Assembly: GCA_963969395.1 (NCBI GenBank)
Contig: OZ017796.1
Location: 41,034,243-41,098,242, forward strand
Source of the DNA: Pseudoscleropodium purum
Taxonomy: Eukaryota; Streptophyta; Bryopsida; Hypnales; Brachytheciaceae
Direction of reading: 5' to 3'
Length of the DNA stretch: 64,000 nucleotides
Of the stretch, positions 23,348 through 33,843 are shown one piece after another. How positions within the stretch are numbered: position 1 is the stretch's first letter; every line of letters begins with the position of its first letter. Position numbers and translations under genes: made by a program. The notes beneath the pieces are model-generated. The model had not been told where the DNA came from and made no database searches. It saw nothing but the letters and a program-made list of their open reading frames with translations.

Positions 23348-23439
23348 CAAATTTTTAAGAAAATGAATTGCGAATGATTAAGTTAAAAAAAAGTTCATCA
23401 TATATAAAATTCCAATTGCGGTGTTTTAACTCCTAAAAG

Positions 23440-23920
23440 ACCAAATGGCATTTTTTTGGCAACATGGCAATAATTGTAAACATTCACCTTATTACGAATG
23501 GAATTCTTTTTGTTTTTCTTCAAAATTTTCACATAACATGTGGTCAAAGAGTAGCTTCAAGCTAGCCACAACAATTTTTGTAACTTTTGACTAAATAATT
23601 AAAAGTTATTGCATGACATAATTTTAATTGCTTGGTGGGCAACTTGGGCAACTAAAACAAAATTCATTTTCTTAAGAAAAAAACCATTCAACTTGGTTTT
23701 TTAGATTTAAATTTACTTGAAAAGTTTAGAATCATTGCATTTGTACTAAGAAGAAAGGTATGAGGAGTTTTATTTTCTTGGTAATTAAATAATCTCTACT
23801 CAAAATTGAACTTTGAAGTCTTTTATTTAATTTAATTTGAAATATTTCAAAAAAAATCCATTGAATTTAAATTCTTATTACAACATTACAAACATTGGTA
23901 TGGAAATCTTTTAGTTCTAT
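23440..23920 (-). mobile_element. Fragment of the TTAACCCCTAAAG family, inverted
   Basis: Read on the minus strand, this segment matches the right half of the 14426-15352 element. It includes the shared words for ATTATTTAATTACC..., TTGCCCAAGTTGCCC and GTTATGTGAAAATTTTG, and ends at TTTAGGAGTTAAA. Confidence 0.6.
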
Positions 23921-24417
23921 AACTAATTTGTTAACAATGTAGTATTTTAAATCATACTCTACCTCTTTTTTTATAATTTCTTTCAAGCATGAATATAGAA
24001 TATTTTTTATTTATTTCCAACATATATGGAGAATAACAAGTTGTAGGATTTATACATTTTTGTCCAAAAAGTTTGTCATGCAAGATGAAATCTAATTAAA
24101 TAATCATTTGAAAAGGATTGAAAATACTTTCTCTTTGAAATCCAAGTGACATAATATTGCAATTGGTAAGGTTTCCAATGTGTTAACCTTGCCCACTACA
24201 ATGAAACAAAAACATTCTAAAAGATTCTAAAAGATTCCAAAAAAATTCCAAATTCATTGAAATTTTGTTGAATTGGTCATTGCACTATCCAAATCAACAG
24301 AAAGCGGTTGGTCATTTTGTTGGTTTTCACATAAAGTCCTTCTAGAATTCTAAACAATAGAAATGAACAATAATCCATAGATTTTTGGTTGATTAGGTCA
24401 TGATTTTTCTATTGGTG

Positions 24418-26650
24418 AGAGATTATGCCAAAAAAATGAGACTCCAAGCCTTTAATTCCTTCAACCTAAAGCATCCTTCTAGATCCAACTCAATTAAAAT
24501 TGTTAAGAACTCAACACTTCCACACTTTTGGAATCCCACCGCAATACTTCAAATCAATAACATTTAAATTCCTATCACCATGTAATCCTGAAATTAAATC
24601 TCATTTGAACTCCGTTCACACAACAAAACAAAACAAATGTTTATTTACATATTTCCCATAATTACAATCATTCTTGAACCTTAATAGTTGTATTGTTTGG
24701 AATAATATTTAAACTTTACTTTGCTTTTAAATTGATTTTGTAGTTTGCAAATTTGTAACCCGAACATATTACTATAATATTTATAAAGCATCTTCTACAA
24801 ACCTTTTGTATCACAGTTTCTTATGGGAAAGTTCTTCCCATAAAGGTTTGAGAAGTATTCATATTGATTATGCATTAAATTTGGTATATATTTTTGTATT
24901 GGAATAGCCAATATGTATTATATATTTTTCTACTCCACTTGGTCAGAAGTTCATAATTTTTTTGATGGGCCCAATTTTGATTTTGTACCAAAAATCAGCA
25001 ACATGCCGACAAATGAGAGAAAGTGGTTTGGAATAATTTTTTTTACATATCAAGTTTTTCAATGCCACATCTATCTTTAATTGATCATGTATAATTAATA
25101 TTTCAAAAATGTATGAATTAAATCATATTGCATGTTGGTATGTTTTGTTGCTTGCATTAAAGACGTATTATGTCCTACCTATAACTTTGCTATGTATTAA
25201 ATCATTTTACTAAGTATTAAATCTAATGTTAAGTTTATATATCATTGCATATTGGAAATGTTGTTTATTCAAAATACCAATACTCCCCACATTTCATTTT
25301 TCTTTGAAGCAAAGTGTTGAGTGGCTCTACTATAACCAATTTGTGGATTGTTGAATGCAACAAACTTCAACTATTTCAAAACCTATTTGGATGCTCTATG
25401 TATTTTACATTAGGTTAAGTATACATACTTAATCTAAGGAATTTAACTTGGAAACTTTTCGGAAATTTCATTTTGGATTTGAAATTCTTATTTAGTTATT
25501 TATTTAAGAAGTCTTCATTTAAAATGTTTTTTACTCTTCTTCAAACAATGGTAGGGCCATCAATAATTGAATTGTTGTAGGTGTCTAATATGTTAGTACC
25601 ATGGACTAATAAAGTATCAATTTACTACAAGTGAAAAACAAAAGCATATTTGGAAGTATTAGAAATTGATGGTAGCACATAGAGACAAATATTTGACATT
25701 CTTTACAATTTTTAGTATGGCATGGATCCATGGTTATACCAAATTTAGATGGAGCCATAAGAATGATAATCCCTTCTAGAATCCAACTTGCATTAATCTA
25801 GTACTCGTTAACAAGGCATCACATTGACATTAATTCCCACATTAACTTAACAATTTGTAAAGTAGGAACATCCATAACTGTCAATTTAAACAATTTAGCA
25901 TAGTTGGGGGCAACTTTTTAAAGTTTTTTTAGTATTGGCAATTGAAATTCATGAATTTAAAAAAAAATTAGAATTTTTGGTTAAGGCATCTAATTTCTAC
26001 AAATTTTAAAAGTGAAACTCCATAGGGCCCAAAACCTCACTCTATTAAATCTACCTCAATTTTAGTACTAAAATTTGAAAAAAATAGAGCCCACAAACCA
26101 CAATTAAGCATGAAGATGATTTGAAGGTACTTTAGACATGGTTTCAAGGTACTCTTGGGAAACTTTGAGTTAACTCTATTCTCAAAGTATGGGCACACTA
26201 ATGGTTATAGGTATTCCTACTTTAGTTTTAATGTCAATATGCCACCCTATTCACATGCCGTAAAGTTCCTAATGTACTTCCCACCTTTTAGTTGAACAAA
26301 CCAAATTCTTTATATCTCACATATACTTGAGAGATTTTGTTAGCTTGTGATTTAGCCACACGGGCTAGAAATTAGTTGCATTTTGATACAATGTGGATCC
26401 ATGACTAGCTTGTAATTACACAAAATTAGATCATCTATATTTTTTATATGTGCTTGAGATTTTGAAACACTTGGAAGTTCAAAAAATTTTTATGAGCTTG
26501 GTCAAATTAGCAAAAATCATAGAAATAATTACCTTTGTCTTAGACACAATTGGATTAAAAAAATTCATTTGAAAGTTATGTTTAATTATTGAAACAAATT
26601 TAATAGAACAAAAGACAAGCTAGGACAAATGAATCAAATTTGTGTCCTAA
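24418..26650. other. AT-rich spacer, no gene seen
   Basis: About 2.2 kb is rich in A/T runs. No coding, RNA or repeat signature was recognised by eye. Confidence 0.6.
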
Positions 26651-26659
26651 ATTATCAAG

Positions 26660-27130
26660 GATGTTCTAGAAAGGCTTTGTTTTATTTTGTTTCTCACGGT
26701 GAAATCTTTTGAATTGTACATCCCCTAGTCACATTCATGGTACTGTTGGAAAGCTCTCTACAAGGAGGTTGTTTGTTTTGTTTTGATTGTAACATTGAGA
26801 TCTCCCAGACTGTGCTTCCCCTAGTCGCGTTCTTGGTACTGTTGAAAAGCCCTCGGCAAGGAGGGGTGCATGTGGTATTCCAACCTACGGCTTGAAAGTT
26901 ATTGATTTTCAACATTGTTATCAATTAAAAAAACTACTTTTACTTCATTTTGACTATGGCAACGGCACGGGGTACATTAGTATACTTCAAGTTAAACTAT
27001 TTGTTTTGTTTGTGTGAAGTTGAGATTTTGGAAACCGTGTGTCTCCTAATCATGTTTTGGGTATTGTCAAAAAGTTCTTTACAAGGTGGAGGGTATGACC
27101 TTTGTTTTGAGACATTTGGATTTATAGTGT
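26660..27130 (+). repeat. Diverged tandem repeat, about three units of 130-190 bp
   Basis: Three units share the words TGAGATCT/TGAAATCT, CCCCTAGTCACATTCATGG/CCCCTAGTCGCGTTCTTGG/TCCTAATCATGTTTTGGG, GTACTGTT.GAAAAGC and CAAGGAGG, near 26690, 26800 and 27010. The units are well diverged, so the array is old. Confidence 0.65.
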
Positions 27131-27184
27131 GAAAGTTATTGAATTTTGAAGTTTTAAAAGATTAGAAAATTATTTTTACTTTTA

Positions 27185-27361
27185 TTTTTATTTATTTTTT
27201 GAAACAAATGAAAACGATTTCATTGCAGAGAGAAAAAAAAAAGAACAACAAGGAACCAGCCACAGGTGGCCTGGCACGGGAGCACAGAAAGAGAGCAAAG
27301 CGAAACAGGACAACCAACAGACTCAAGAGACCAGAAGGGAGAGAGCCAAGAGCACAGGCCC
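27185..27361 (-). mobile_element. LINE/SINE-like 3' end with A-rich tail
   Basis: On the minus strand a GC-richer stretch (GTGCCAGGCCACCTGTGGC...) ends in CTCTGCAATGAAATCG, TTTTCATTTGTTTC and an A-rich tail (AAAAAATAAATAAAAAT). That layout resembles plant non-LTR retrotransposon 3' ends. No protein part is present, so a 5'-truncated copy is likely. The class assignment is tentative. Confidence 0.4.
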
Positions 27362-27478
27362 AGGAAACTCTCATGTACGGTTCTAAGGGAAGATATTCTC
27401 ACCTATCCCAACCGAGGAGAAGAAGCTATTCAGCAAGGAGACTCTGAAGCATCCGAAGCTTGGTTTAACCAAGCAATT
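27362..27478 (+). pseudogene. ycf3: Nuclear plastid DNA: end of ycf3 intron 2 and start of exon 3
   Basis: CTCTCATGTACGGTTCTAAG (27368-27387) is the 3' strand of a group II intron domain V, followed by the intron end at CTATCCCAAC. From 27413 the frame reads RGEEAIQQGDSE and then SEAWFNQA, which is the start of exon 3 of plastid ycf3, the photosystem I assembly TPR protein. The other strand of domain V and the rest of exon 3 are missing, so only about 115 bp was captured. The piece abuts the LINE-like sequence directly. It is a non-functional nuclear copy. Confidence 0.8.
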
Positions 27479-27673
27479 CTATTGTAGTGCAAAATTGGTT
27501 CAAAATAACAGGGCGTTTTAAATTATTTTTTAAAAGAAAAGAATAATAAAAGATAAATTTAAATTACTTTAACTAAAAATAGGATTGAAATTAATTAATA
27601 CGGTCCATTAAGCACCTTCAAGATGTGTCATAATAAATTTGAAACCCTGCCCCTAGGTGTAACTTCTGTATTA

Positions 27674-28222
27674 TAAGGTAAACCTGCCTATGACAGGCAG
27701 AATGGCTGATCTGTCCTATTGCCATTGACAAAAAAAATCTGATTTTTTTTTGTACAAAGACAAATGTGAGAAATGAAGGAAGCAACTAGAATTTTATTTT
27801 TTCGACAAAATATGAATTTTTTGTGAATTTTCGAAGTTTGCTGTCCAGTTTGCCCCAAAAAGTCTGTAGACTACCCCAAATCAGCAGAAAAGTGTTTCCA
27901 TGATGGTCATCTTACCACCCAAAGCAGTCATAACATTCTTTAACATGGTTACAAGATTTCCTAACATGGATATGACATAAAGAAATTAAAAAATAACTTT
28001 TTACTAACAGTTTACACTAGAAAGGTGTCAATGTTCTATCACAGTTATTAATAACTCCATAACCATATTCCAAGGCTTTGATGACAACTAAAAATCAACC
28101 TAATGTAGTCTTAATTCTATTTTTAAGAAAAAGTTTCTCATGGGTTGATGGAAGACTGTAATGGGGGAGTTCCCTAGGTGCCTGTCATGGGTGATTTGCC
28201 TGTCATAGGCAGGTTTACCTTA
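27674..28222. mobile_element. 549-bp element with TAAGGTAAACCTGCCTATGA ends
   Basis: Terminal inverted repeats of about 27 bp (TAAGGTAAACCTGCCTATGA... and ...TCATAGGCAGGTTTACCTTA) bound a non-coding AT-rich interior. A second copy of CCCTAGGTG lies just outside or inside each end (27650 and 28171). No exact target duplication is seen, so the superfamily is open. Confidence 0.75.
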
Positions 28223-28289
28223 GTTACTCCAGTTTTAAACTGGGAAAAAAAAAAGTTGGATAAAAAAGTCATAAATATCTTTTAGAAGG

Positions 28290-28620
28290 GGACCCAACGT
28301 TGAGTCAGCGCAGACGGACGGAGGTCAGGGCTTGTACTTTTATTCGGGCTGTGGCAACGGGCACACGAGCACACCAGGACTGGTGAAGTGAAGAAGTGAC
28401 GGTTATGAAAGCACCTACTAACTTCCTATTGAAGCCATGGACACCGTTGATCTCACAACTATCTTCCGTCAAATCTCTGGCCTTGACGGCCACAAAAACA
28501 TTACCGAACCCACTTTTGACTGCCTTTTGAGGCAATCCGGTAGAAATTAAGATACAGACACATCCCCAATTTAATAAGTTTATTTTGCATGCGAAAATGG
28601 CCCCCCACACCCCACCCGTG
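28290..28620. other. GC-richer island with unassigned open frames
   Basis: Both strands are open here. The plus strand gives MDTVDLTTIFRQISGLDGHK and more from 28438. The minus strand gives a 101-codon frame. Neither matches a family I recognise. It may be an exon relic. Confidence 0.25.
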
Positions 28621-29009
28621 GGGTCTCACTCTTGGATAGGACAAAGTAGGACATCTACTTTAAAGTTATGTTTTTAACTTTTAACATCACGAAACAGGGG
28701 CCCAATCATGGATGCTAATGCGATGCCTGAGTGACAAAGGTAAGCTTGTATGGTTGGACCTCTGTATTTGGTTGTTTATGATGCACTGTTTGGCCTTCGT
28801 TTGGGCCCAAAGCAAATGAAGGACTACAGAAAATAACAGATGTGATGAAGTCTTTTATTTAGGGTGATTTTTAAGGAAAACTTCAAATATATATATATTT
28901 TTTGATGGAATAGCAAAATACTACATAAGTTTTTGTGTATACTGTATTTTTTAAATATATTTCAAGGAAGTAAAACAAAAGTTCAAATAATAGCTTGTGA
29001 GTTTAATCC
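28621..29009. other. AT-rich spacer
   Basis: No feature was seen other than a short ATATATATAT run near 28889. Confidence 0.5.
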
Positions 29010-29578
29010 CTTAACCCCTAAAGCCATGAATCCCATTTTGTGGCAACATAGCGATTTTGGATTACGAATGGAGATTTAGTTTGTTTTTTCCTTTGAAATT
29101 TTCAAAGAACATAAGCCCAAGGAGTTGCTTTAAGGCCTAACAATTTTCATGATTTTTGAGTCATCATGAAAAGGTTATTGCATGATATGTGATTTCATTG
29201 TGGGTACATATGGTTTTCAAAAACTTCATACCTACATATAAACAAAAAAATCCTCATAACTTTCGTCTCACTAATCAAAATGGAATGACTCTAAGCTTCC
29301 CATGTATATATAAATCTAAAGAAACAATTTCAAAAAGAAGTTAAGAAAAAAAGGTATTTACAAAAAAGCTTTTTGGATTGTTCAAGCTATCCGCCAAGCA
29401 ATGAAATCACATATCATGCAATAACCTTTTCATTATGACTCAAACATCATGAAAATTGTTGGGCCTTAAAGCAACTCCCTGGGCTCATGTTCTTTGAAAA
29501 TTTCAAAAGAAAAAAAAAAAAAATCTCCATTTGTAATGAGCTGCCAAAAAATGGGATTCAAGGCTTTAGGGGTTAAGT
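29010..29578. mobile_element. Foldback member of the TTAACCCCTAAAG family
   Basis: The left arm begins TTAACCCCTAAAGCC (29011) and the right arm ends GGCTTTAGGGGTTAA (29577). The arms of roughly 200 bp share GCAATAACCTTTTCAT, AAAATTGTTAGGCCTTAAAGC-type and GTTCTTTGAAAATTTC words in inverted order. The centre and right arm match the right half of 14426-15352. Confidence 0.75.
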
Positions 29579-30060
29579 TACTTGACTATATTTTCACCAA
29601 GAATGCTTGAAAGTTGACATTTTTGATACAAGTACCAAATTTTGGTAAAAAACATTTATGGACATATGTAACTATAGGACCTTCTAGTATGTTCACTTGA
29701 AAAGATGTGGAAATTCTATTAAAAAAATTTTGTGCATGGATTGCAAGATATAAGTTTTTGAATTTATGAAAATCCTTATTTTTGTCCTTGCAACAAAATG
29801 GGTAGCTACACTTCCCAAGCTCATATTTGTATGAAAAAATGTTAAAAAAGGTGTTGCTTCTTTAGATTCACTCTTCAAGGAAAATTGCACTTCACAAGCT
29901 CACATTTATATGACAAATGTTGAAAATGGTATTGTTTCTATGCATTCACTCTTCAAGACAAGTTGGTTGCGCACTTGAAAATTTTCAAACCATTTGGAAT
30001 TGTACAACATATGAGAAAAAAAAAAGTAAGTAGAAAGAAGTAGAAAATGATTCAAACAAT
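29579..30060 (+). mobile_element. Left-half copy of the TTAACCCCTAAAG family
   Basis: GACTATATTTTCACCAAGAA, ACATATGTAACTATAGGACC, CAAGACAAGTTGGTTGCG and TGTACAACATATGAGAAAAA follow the same order as 14435-14830. A 60-70 bp internal piece (CACTTC.CAAGCTCACATTT.TATGA) is duplicated at 29805 and 29889. Confidence 0.65.
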
Positions 30061-30582
30061 TAACACACTTGCATAAAATAAAATTTCATTATATATATAA
30101 CAAATTTATTAGTGAAAGAAATTTTAATATGGATAATTTTTTTTCAAAGTTTTTAATATGTGGAATGAGAATGCGTTTTTGATTTATTTGGTAACAATTT
30201 CACAAATTTTAAAATTTGATTAAGTGAAATATATTTGTCTAAAATATGACTCCTTATTTATTTACAATTCACTCAAAAAATCTCCAAAAATTTTGGAAAA
30301 TTTAAATTGTACACATCCCTAATATTCTTAGTATTTCTTTTGTGGCAAGTGTTATAGTTCCAACTTGACGATACCCTACATCATCACCAAATGAAGTACT
30401 GTTAGCTATAATAAACGATGAGCAAGGTGTATCAAAATTAGTTCACCAGGAAGTTTCTATAATGCCCTAATGGAATGCTTTAGCATCTAGAGGTATTTAG
30501 GGGTTTTATTCACAAGAACAATTTCAAAGACATTAGAAGTATTTGCAAATTCAACTTCCAATCCTACCATCTTCAAAGGTTC
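30061..30582. other. AT-rich spacer, no gene seen
   Basis: No recognisable feature. Confidence 0.5.
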
Positions 30583-31028
30583 ACTTTGCACCTAGAGGCC
30601 AAGCCAATTTTACTTGATGCCAATTGCACCTAATTTCAGCCCTTTTTGGATAGGAGGCTAGCCTCAACTACTTATTATAATAAGGTTATAATGGAGGCTG
30701 ATTCTCCCATATGCAAAGGCCTTGGAGCTAAGAAGCCGGGCCAATTCAAGAAAAAATAGAGAAGAGAGAAAGAGGGCAGAGAGGTAAAAAATTTTAAGGC
30801 CACTCTATACCTAGAGGGCGGTTGCACAAAATCCAACGGATTTGATTCGTTGGAAAAAATAATATTTTAAAAAAAAATTCTTAATTGAAATATGGCATTT
30901 GCTCCTAGGCCAACAATTGGCCTCATGTTTTTGGTGCACCCAATTCTACAAGCTAGAACCATGTCAAATCATGTCTATTATGAATAAAAATTCATTCCAC
31001 CAAATTGGCCTAGCCTCTAGGTGTAAAG
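30583..31028. repeat. Inverted-repeat element with CACCTAGAGGC ends
   Basis: Left arm CTTTGCACCTAGAGGCC...AAGCCAATTTT (30584-30611) pairs with the right arm AAATTGGCC...TAGCCTCTAGGTGTAAAG (31002-31028). A shorter CCAACGGATTTGATTCGTTGG palindrome lies at 30833-30853. It is probably a non-coding transposon relic. Confidence 0.5.
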
Positions 31029-31177
31029 GGATTGGGACCAATTTCAGAGTTTTGTTCAATTACATGCGAAGATTCTTGGCCTTTAACACATAAAATTGAC
31101 TCTGGCTTTAGGTGTAAAGCGCTCCTAATTTTGATGTTGTAGGTGATATTTATCAAGATATCATCTAAGAAGGTGAA

Positions 31178-31590
31178 ATGCAAGCCAAACTTGAAATCAT
31201 AGTAGATATACCATCATTGCCTTTGGTTGATTCAAATTCTTTACAAGTATCAAGATTAGAATCTATATATAAGCCTCTATTTTGTAGTCCACTTCCAAGT
31301 CTTAAGGACATTGACTCAGCAATTGTACCATTTGTACCAAAAGGCACTCTAAATTTTGAAAAAGAAACTTAGTTGTTTTCATATTTATTGCATCATCAAA
31401 ATAAAAAGAAACATATCAAACGAAACAATTTCACTATGGTTGATTGGGAAAAGTTTGCAATACAATGGAAATATTATGGTCATGTAGGAAATTGCCTTGG
31501 AAATTCTAATTTCCTTATCTGAGATCAATTTCAATTGGAACAAAAGAAGAAAGATGAAGACAAAAGAGGAAAAGCAAAAATGTAGTAAAT
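31178..31590 (+). pseudogene. Interrupted coding relic of unknown family
   Basis: The plus-strand frame reads PSLPLVDSNSLQVSRLES, DSAIVPFVPKGTLNFEKET, a stop at 31370, then KKHIKRNNFTMVDWEKFAIQ and a later stop before DQFQLEQKKKDEDKRGK. It looks like old protein sequence, perhaps from a transposon. I cannot name the family. Confidence 0.35.
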
Positions 31591-32750
31591 ATTATATACA
31601 CTCATGTTAGAATTTATGTGTATTTCATTTAATATATAGATTTGTCATACTTGCAAAACTATGATGATTTAGAGAATTTAATTGTCATATTCATGCTTTT
31701 TACAAAAGCATTGTTTTTCATTTATATATGCTCCTATTTGAACACATGTTTTCTCTTGAACAAATAAAATGACTACATTACTTTGCAATCATTTTATATT
31801 TCCTTCACTTCACTATATGATTTCATTTGTTTTTACTTCATTTTAGATCATTTCATTCACTATATAGAGTTTACAATCAATTTATTACTACTGATTTTTT
31901 TCCCTTCAATAATGCTAAAGGATTTAAGATTTTATTTTAATTTGAAAATATCCTAACAAAAATAAATAAATAAACATTTACCATTAAATTGAAATATATG
32001 CAATGCATTGAAGATTGTTTAGAATATTTAATTTTTGTATTTTAAAATCATATTCAAAATTTATTGAATTATTTAGAGAATATTAAACTAATTTTTGAAT
32101 TAAATTGAAAACTTTTCTTCCTCTTCAATGCAAAGATTGTGTTGTTATTATTTTTTTTTTTAAATTTGACTTACAAACAATTTGTGTAGTATTGTAGACT
32201 TGTCCAAGTGTTATTTTTGTAATTTTCCTACATATTCTTTTAATGTTTTTTAGAATAACTTATCCATAATTAAATTTTATTTATTGAAATTTTTAAAATT
32301 AAAAACCCATAACTTTTACACTTAAGAATCAAAAGTGCAAAACAACTTTGATACATTTCTATTCATTGAAGGTTTTTTGGCGATGCCAATTATGACATTA
32401 GAAATTCCTATACTTCATTTTTCCATAATTTAATTCAATTCATGGTCTTAAAAATTGCTTACAAATCCATCATACATCCAAAAGCAATGACATAACTTTA
32501 CTACAACCCTCATTGAGTCAAGCTCTCCAATAGTATGAAGAAAATGAGCGGTGAGTGCACAATTGGGGATATTTGAACATTTTATACAAAACAAACTAGA
32601 ACAAATGCTACAATATTATATTTATTTTTACTTTTATTCAACTTTTACTTTGCATATATATGGATGCAAAAAATACAAACCTCTATGCTCTTGATCGATA
32701 ATGAATGAAGAGGTCAAACACTTTTCTTTAAGGTATCAATGTTCAAGTTT
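31591..32750. other. AT-rich spacer, no gene seen
   Basis: About 1.2 kb of A/T-rich DNA without recognisable features. Confidence 0.6.
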
Positions 32751-32773
32751 TGTTTTTAATTGATTTAAAAACT

Positions 32774-33064
32774 CAATTCTTCTTCTTCTTTTCTCTCTTT
32801 TTCTTCCTTTCCTTTTTTCCTCTTCCCCCTCCTCTTACCTTTTTATCTAGGAGTAGGTCCCGGCGGCCCCCCCAATACCACCCACACGGAACCCCCAGAA
32901 CCCAACAAACGATTCCGTCTTCATCTGACCATCCAATTCCCCTTTTCCTCCGGCAGCCCCTGGACCACCAATCTGAAAACGGACGGTGCAGATCCATCGG
33001 ACCCACCAACACGTGGCGTACCATGAACACGCAACGCACAATGAGCGACACCTGGAAGCACGTG
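32774..33064 (+). promoter_or_regulatory. Presumed amylase promoter: Y-patch and two G-boxes
   Basis: A pyrimidine-rich tract (32774-32836) is followed by CACGTGGC at 33010-33017, a canonical ABRE/G-box core, and by the palindrome CACGTG at 33059-33064. G-boxes are bound by plant bZIP and bHLH factors, so ABA, light or sugar control is plausible but inferred. I see no TATA box. The abrupt rise in GC here marks the start of the gene island. Confidence 0.5.
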
Positions 33065-33156
33065 AGATCTATCTAAACCAGGGGTTGGTTGCAATCTTCT
33101 GGAAACGTAGATCTCCATTCGGGGTTGCCAAGTTTTAAAGCCCTGCCGTGCCTCGC

Positions 33157-33803
33157 GTAAGTTATTGCATTTTGCGGGAGAAGGCCACACTTGGAGGTGT
33201 AGCAATTGGGCCGGGACACAGTTGTTTCCTTTCGACAATTTTGGATATTTGTTCAGCTTTTTGAAGCTGAGGATTGGAGAGTTGGTGGGCACACATTGCA
33301 CAGTTGAGAGGAGTCGTCAGCACAGCTGCTGGGTGTTTTGTGGCGTCACTGTTTTTAAAGTATGATAAATTCCTGCTTGGACTTGTTTTGGGGGTGCCTG
33401 ATTCCTTTGAGTTTTGGTTTTGCCACAACTGGGTTTTCATTTCCAAGTCTGCGTGTCTTAGTACTTGTTCAAAACGCTTTCTAGAGTTCTGTTGCTCTCG
33501 TTTCGTCGCATTTATGCTTGGTCAATGTATGTGTTGCTGCTTCTAGTACGGTGCTAAACATGTGGTTGCATTTTTGCTGTGAGGTTTCCAAACATGAATC
33601 TCGTCTCTCCCGACAAATAGTCCTGCTTTTGAGTTTTCAAGTGTCTGGAACAAAATTGTCTTTATTTTCGGAAGTGAAAGGTTGCATTCTGGAGTCCGTC
33701 TTTGTGACTAGAATCTGGAAGGTGGTTTAGAAGGAGAGTTTGGCCTGTAAGGCTCTCTTTTCCTTCCAAGTTTTGAAGATGGTGCATTTTTCATATTTTG
33801 CAG
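33157..33803 (+). other. Probable 5' UTR intron of the amylase gene
   Basis: A donor GTAAGTT at 33157 and an acceptor after TTTTTCATATTTTGCAG (33803) frame a 647-bp stretch just upstream of the start codon. Frames in this stretch are not conserved in character. Leader introns are common in plant genes. Confidence 0.5.
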
Positions 33804-33843
33804 GTGGTGTTCTGTGGGAAGTGGCACGTATCTGATCGTAGTT

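Larger units (their letters stand above)
22672..24417. mobile_element. CACTA-type element, second family, nested
   Basis: The left end CACTAGTAGAAAAC and right end TTTTTCTATTGGTG are inverted with two mismatches. TTTCTATTGAT(C)AGGTC words repeat just inside both ends, as subterminal repeats do. A foldback (23001-23347) and a piece of the TTAACCCC family (23440-23920) lie inside. The flanking triplets TGT and AGA do not match, so the boundary is tentative. Confidence 0.45.

Noticed and set aside
27199..27447. An 82-codon basic frame on the plus strand
   Set aside because: It runs across the junction of a LINE-like antisense tail and the plastid fragment, so it is a by-product of the composite.
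32750..33076. A 108-codon Pro/Ser/Phe-rich frame
   Set aside because: It is the translation of a pyrimidine tract and the amylase promoter or leader. G-boxes and composition argue against coding.
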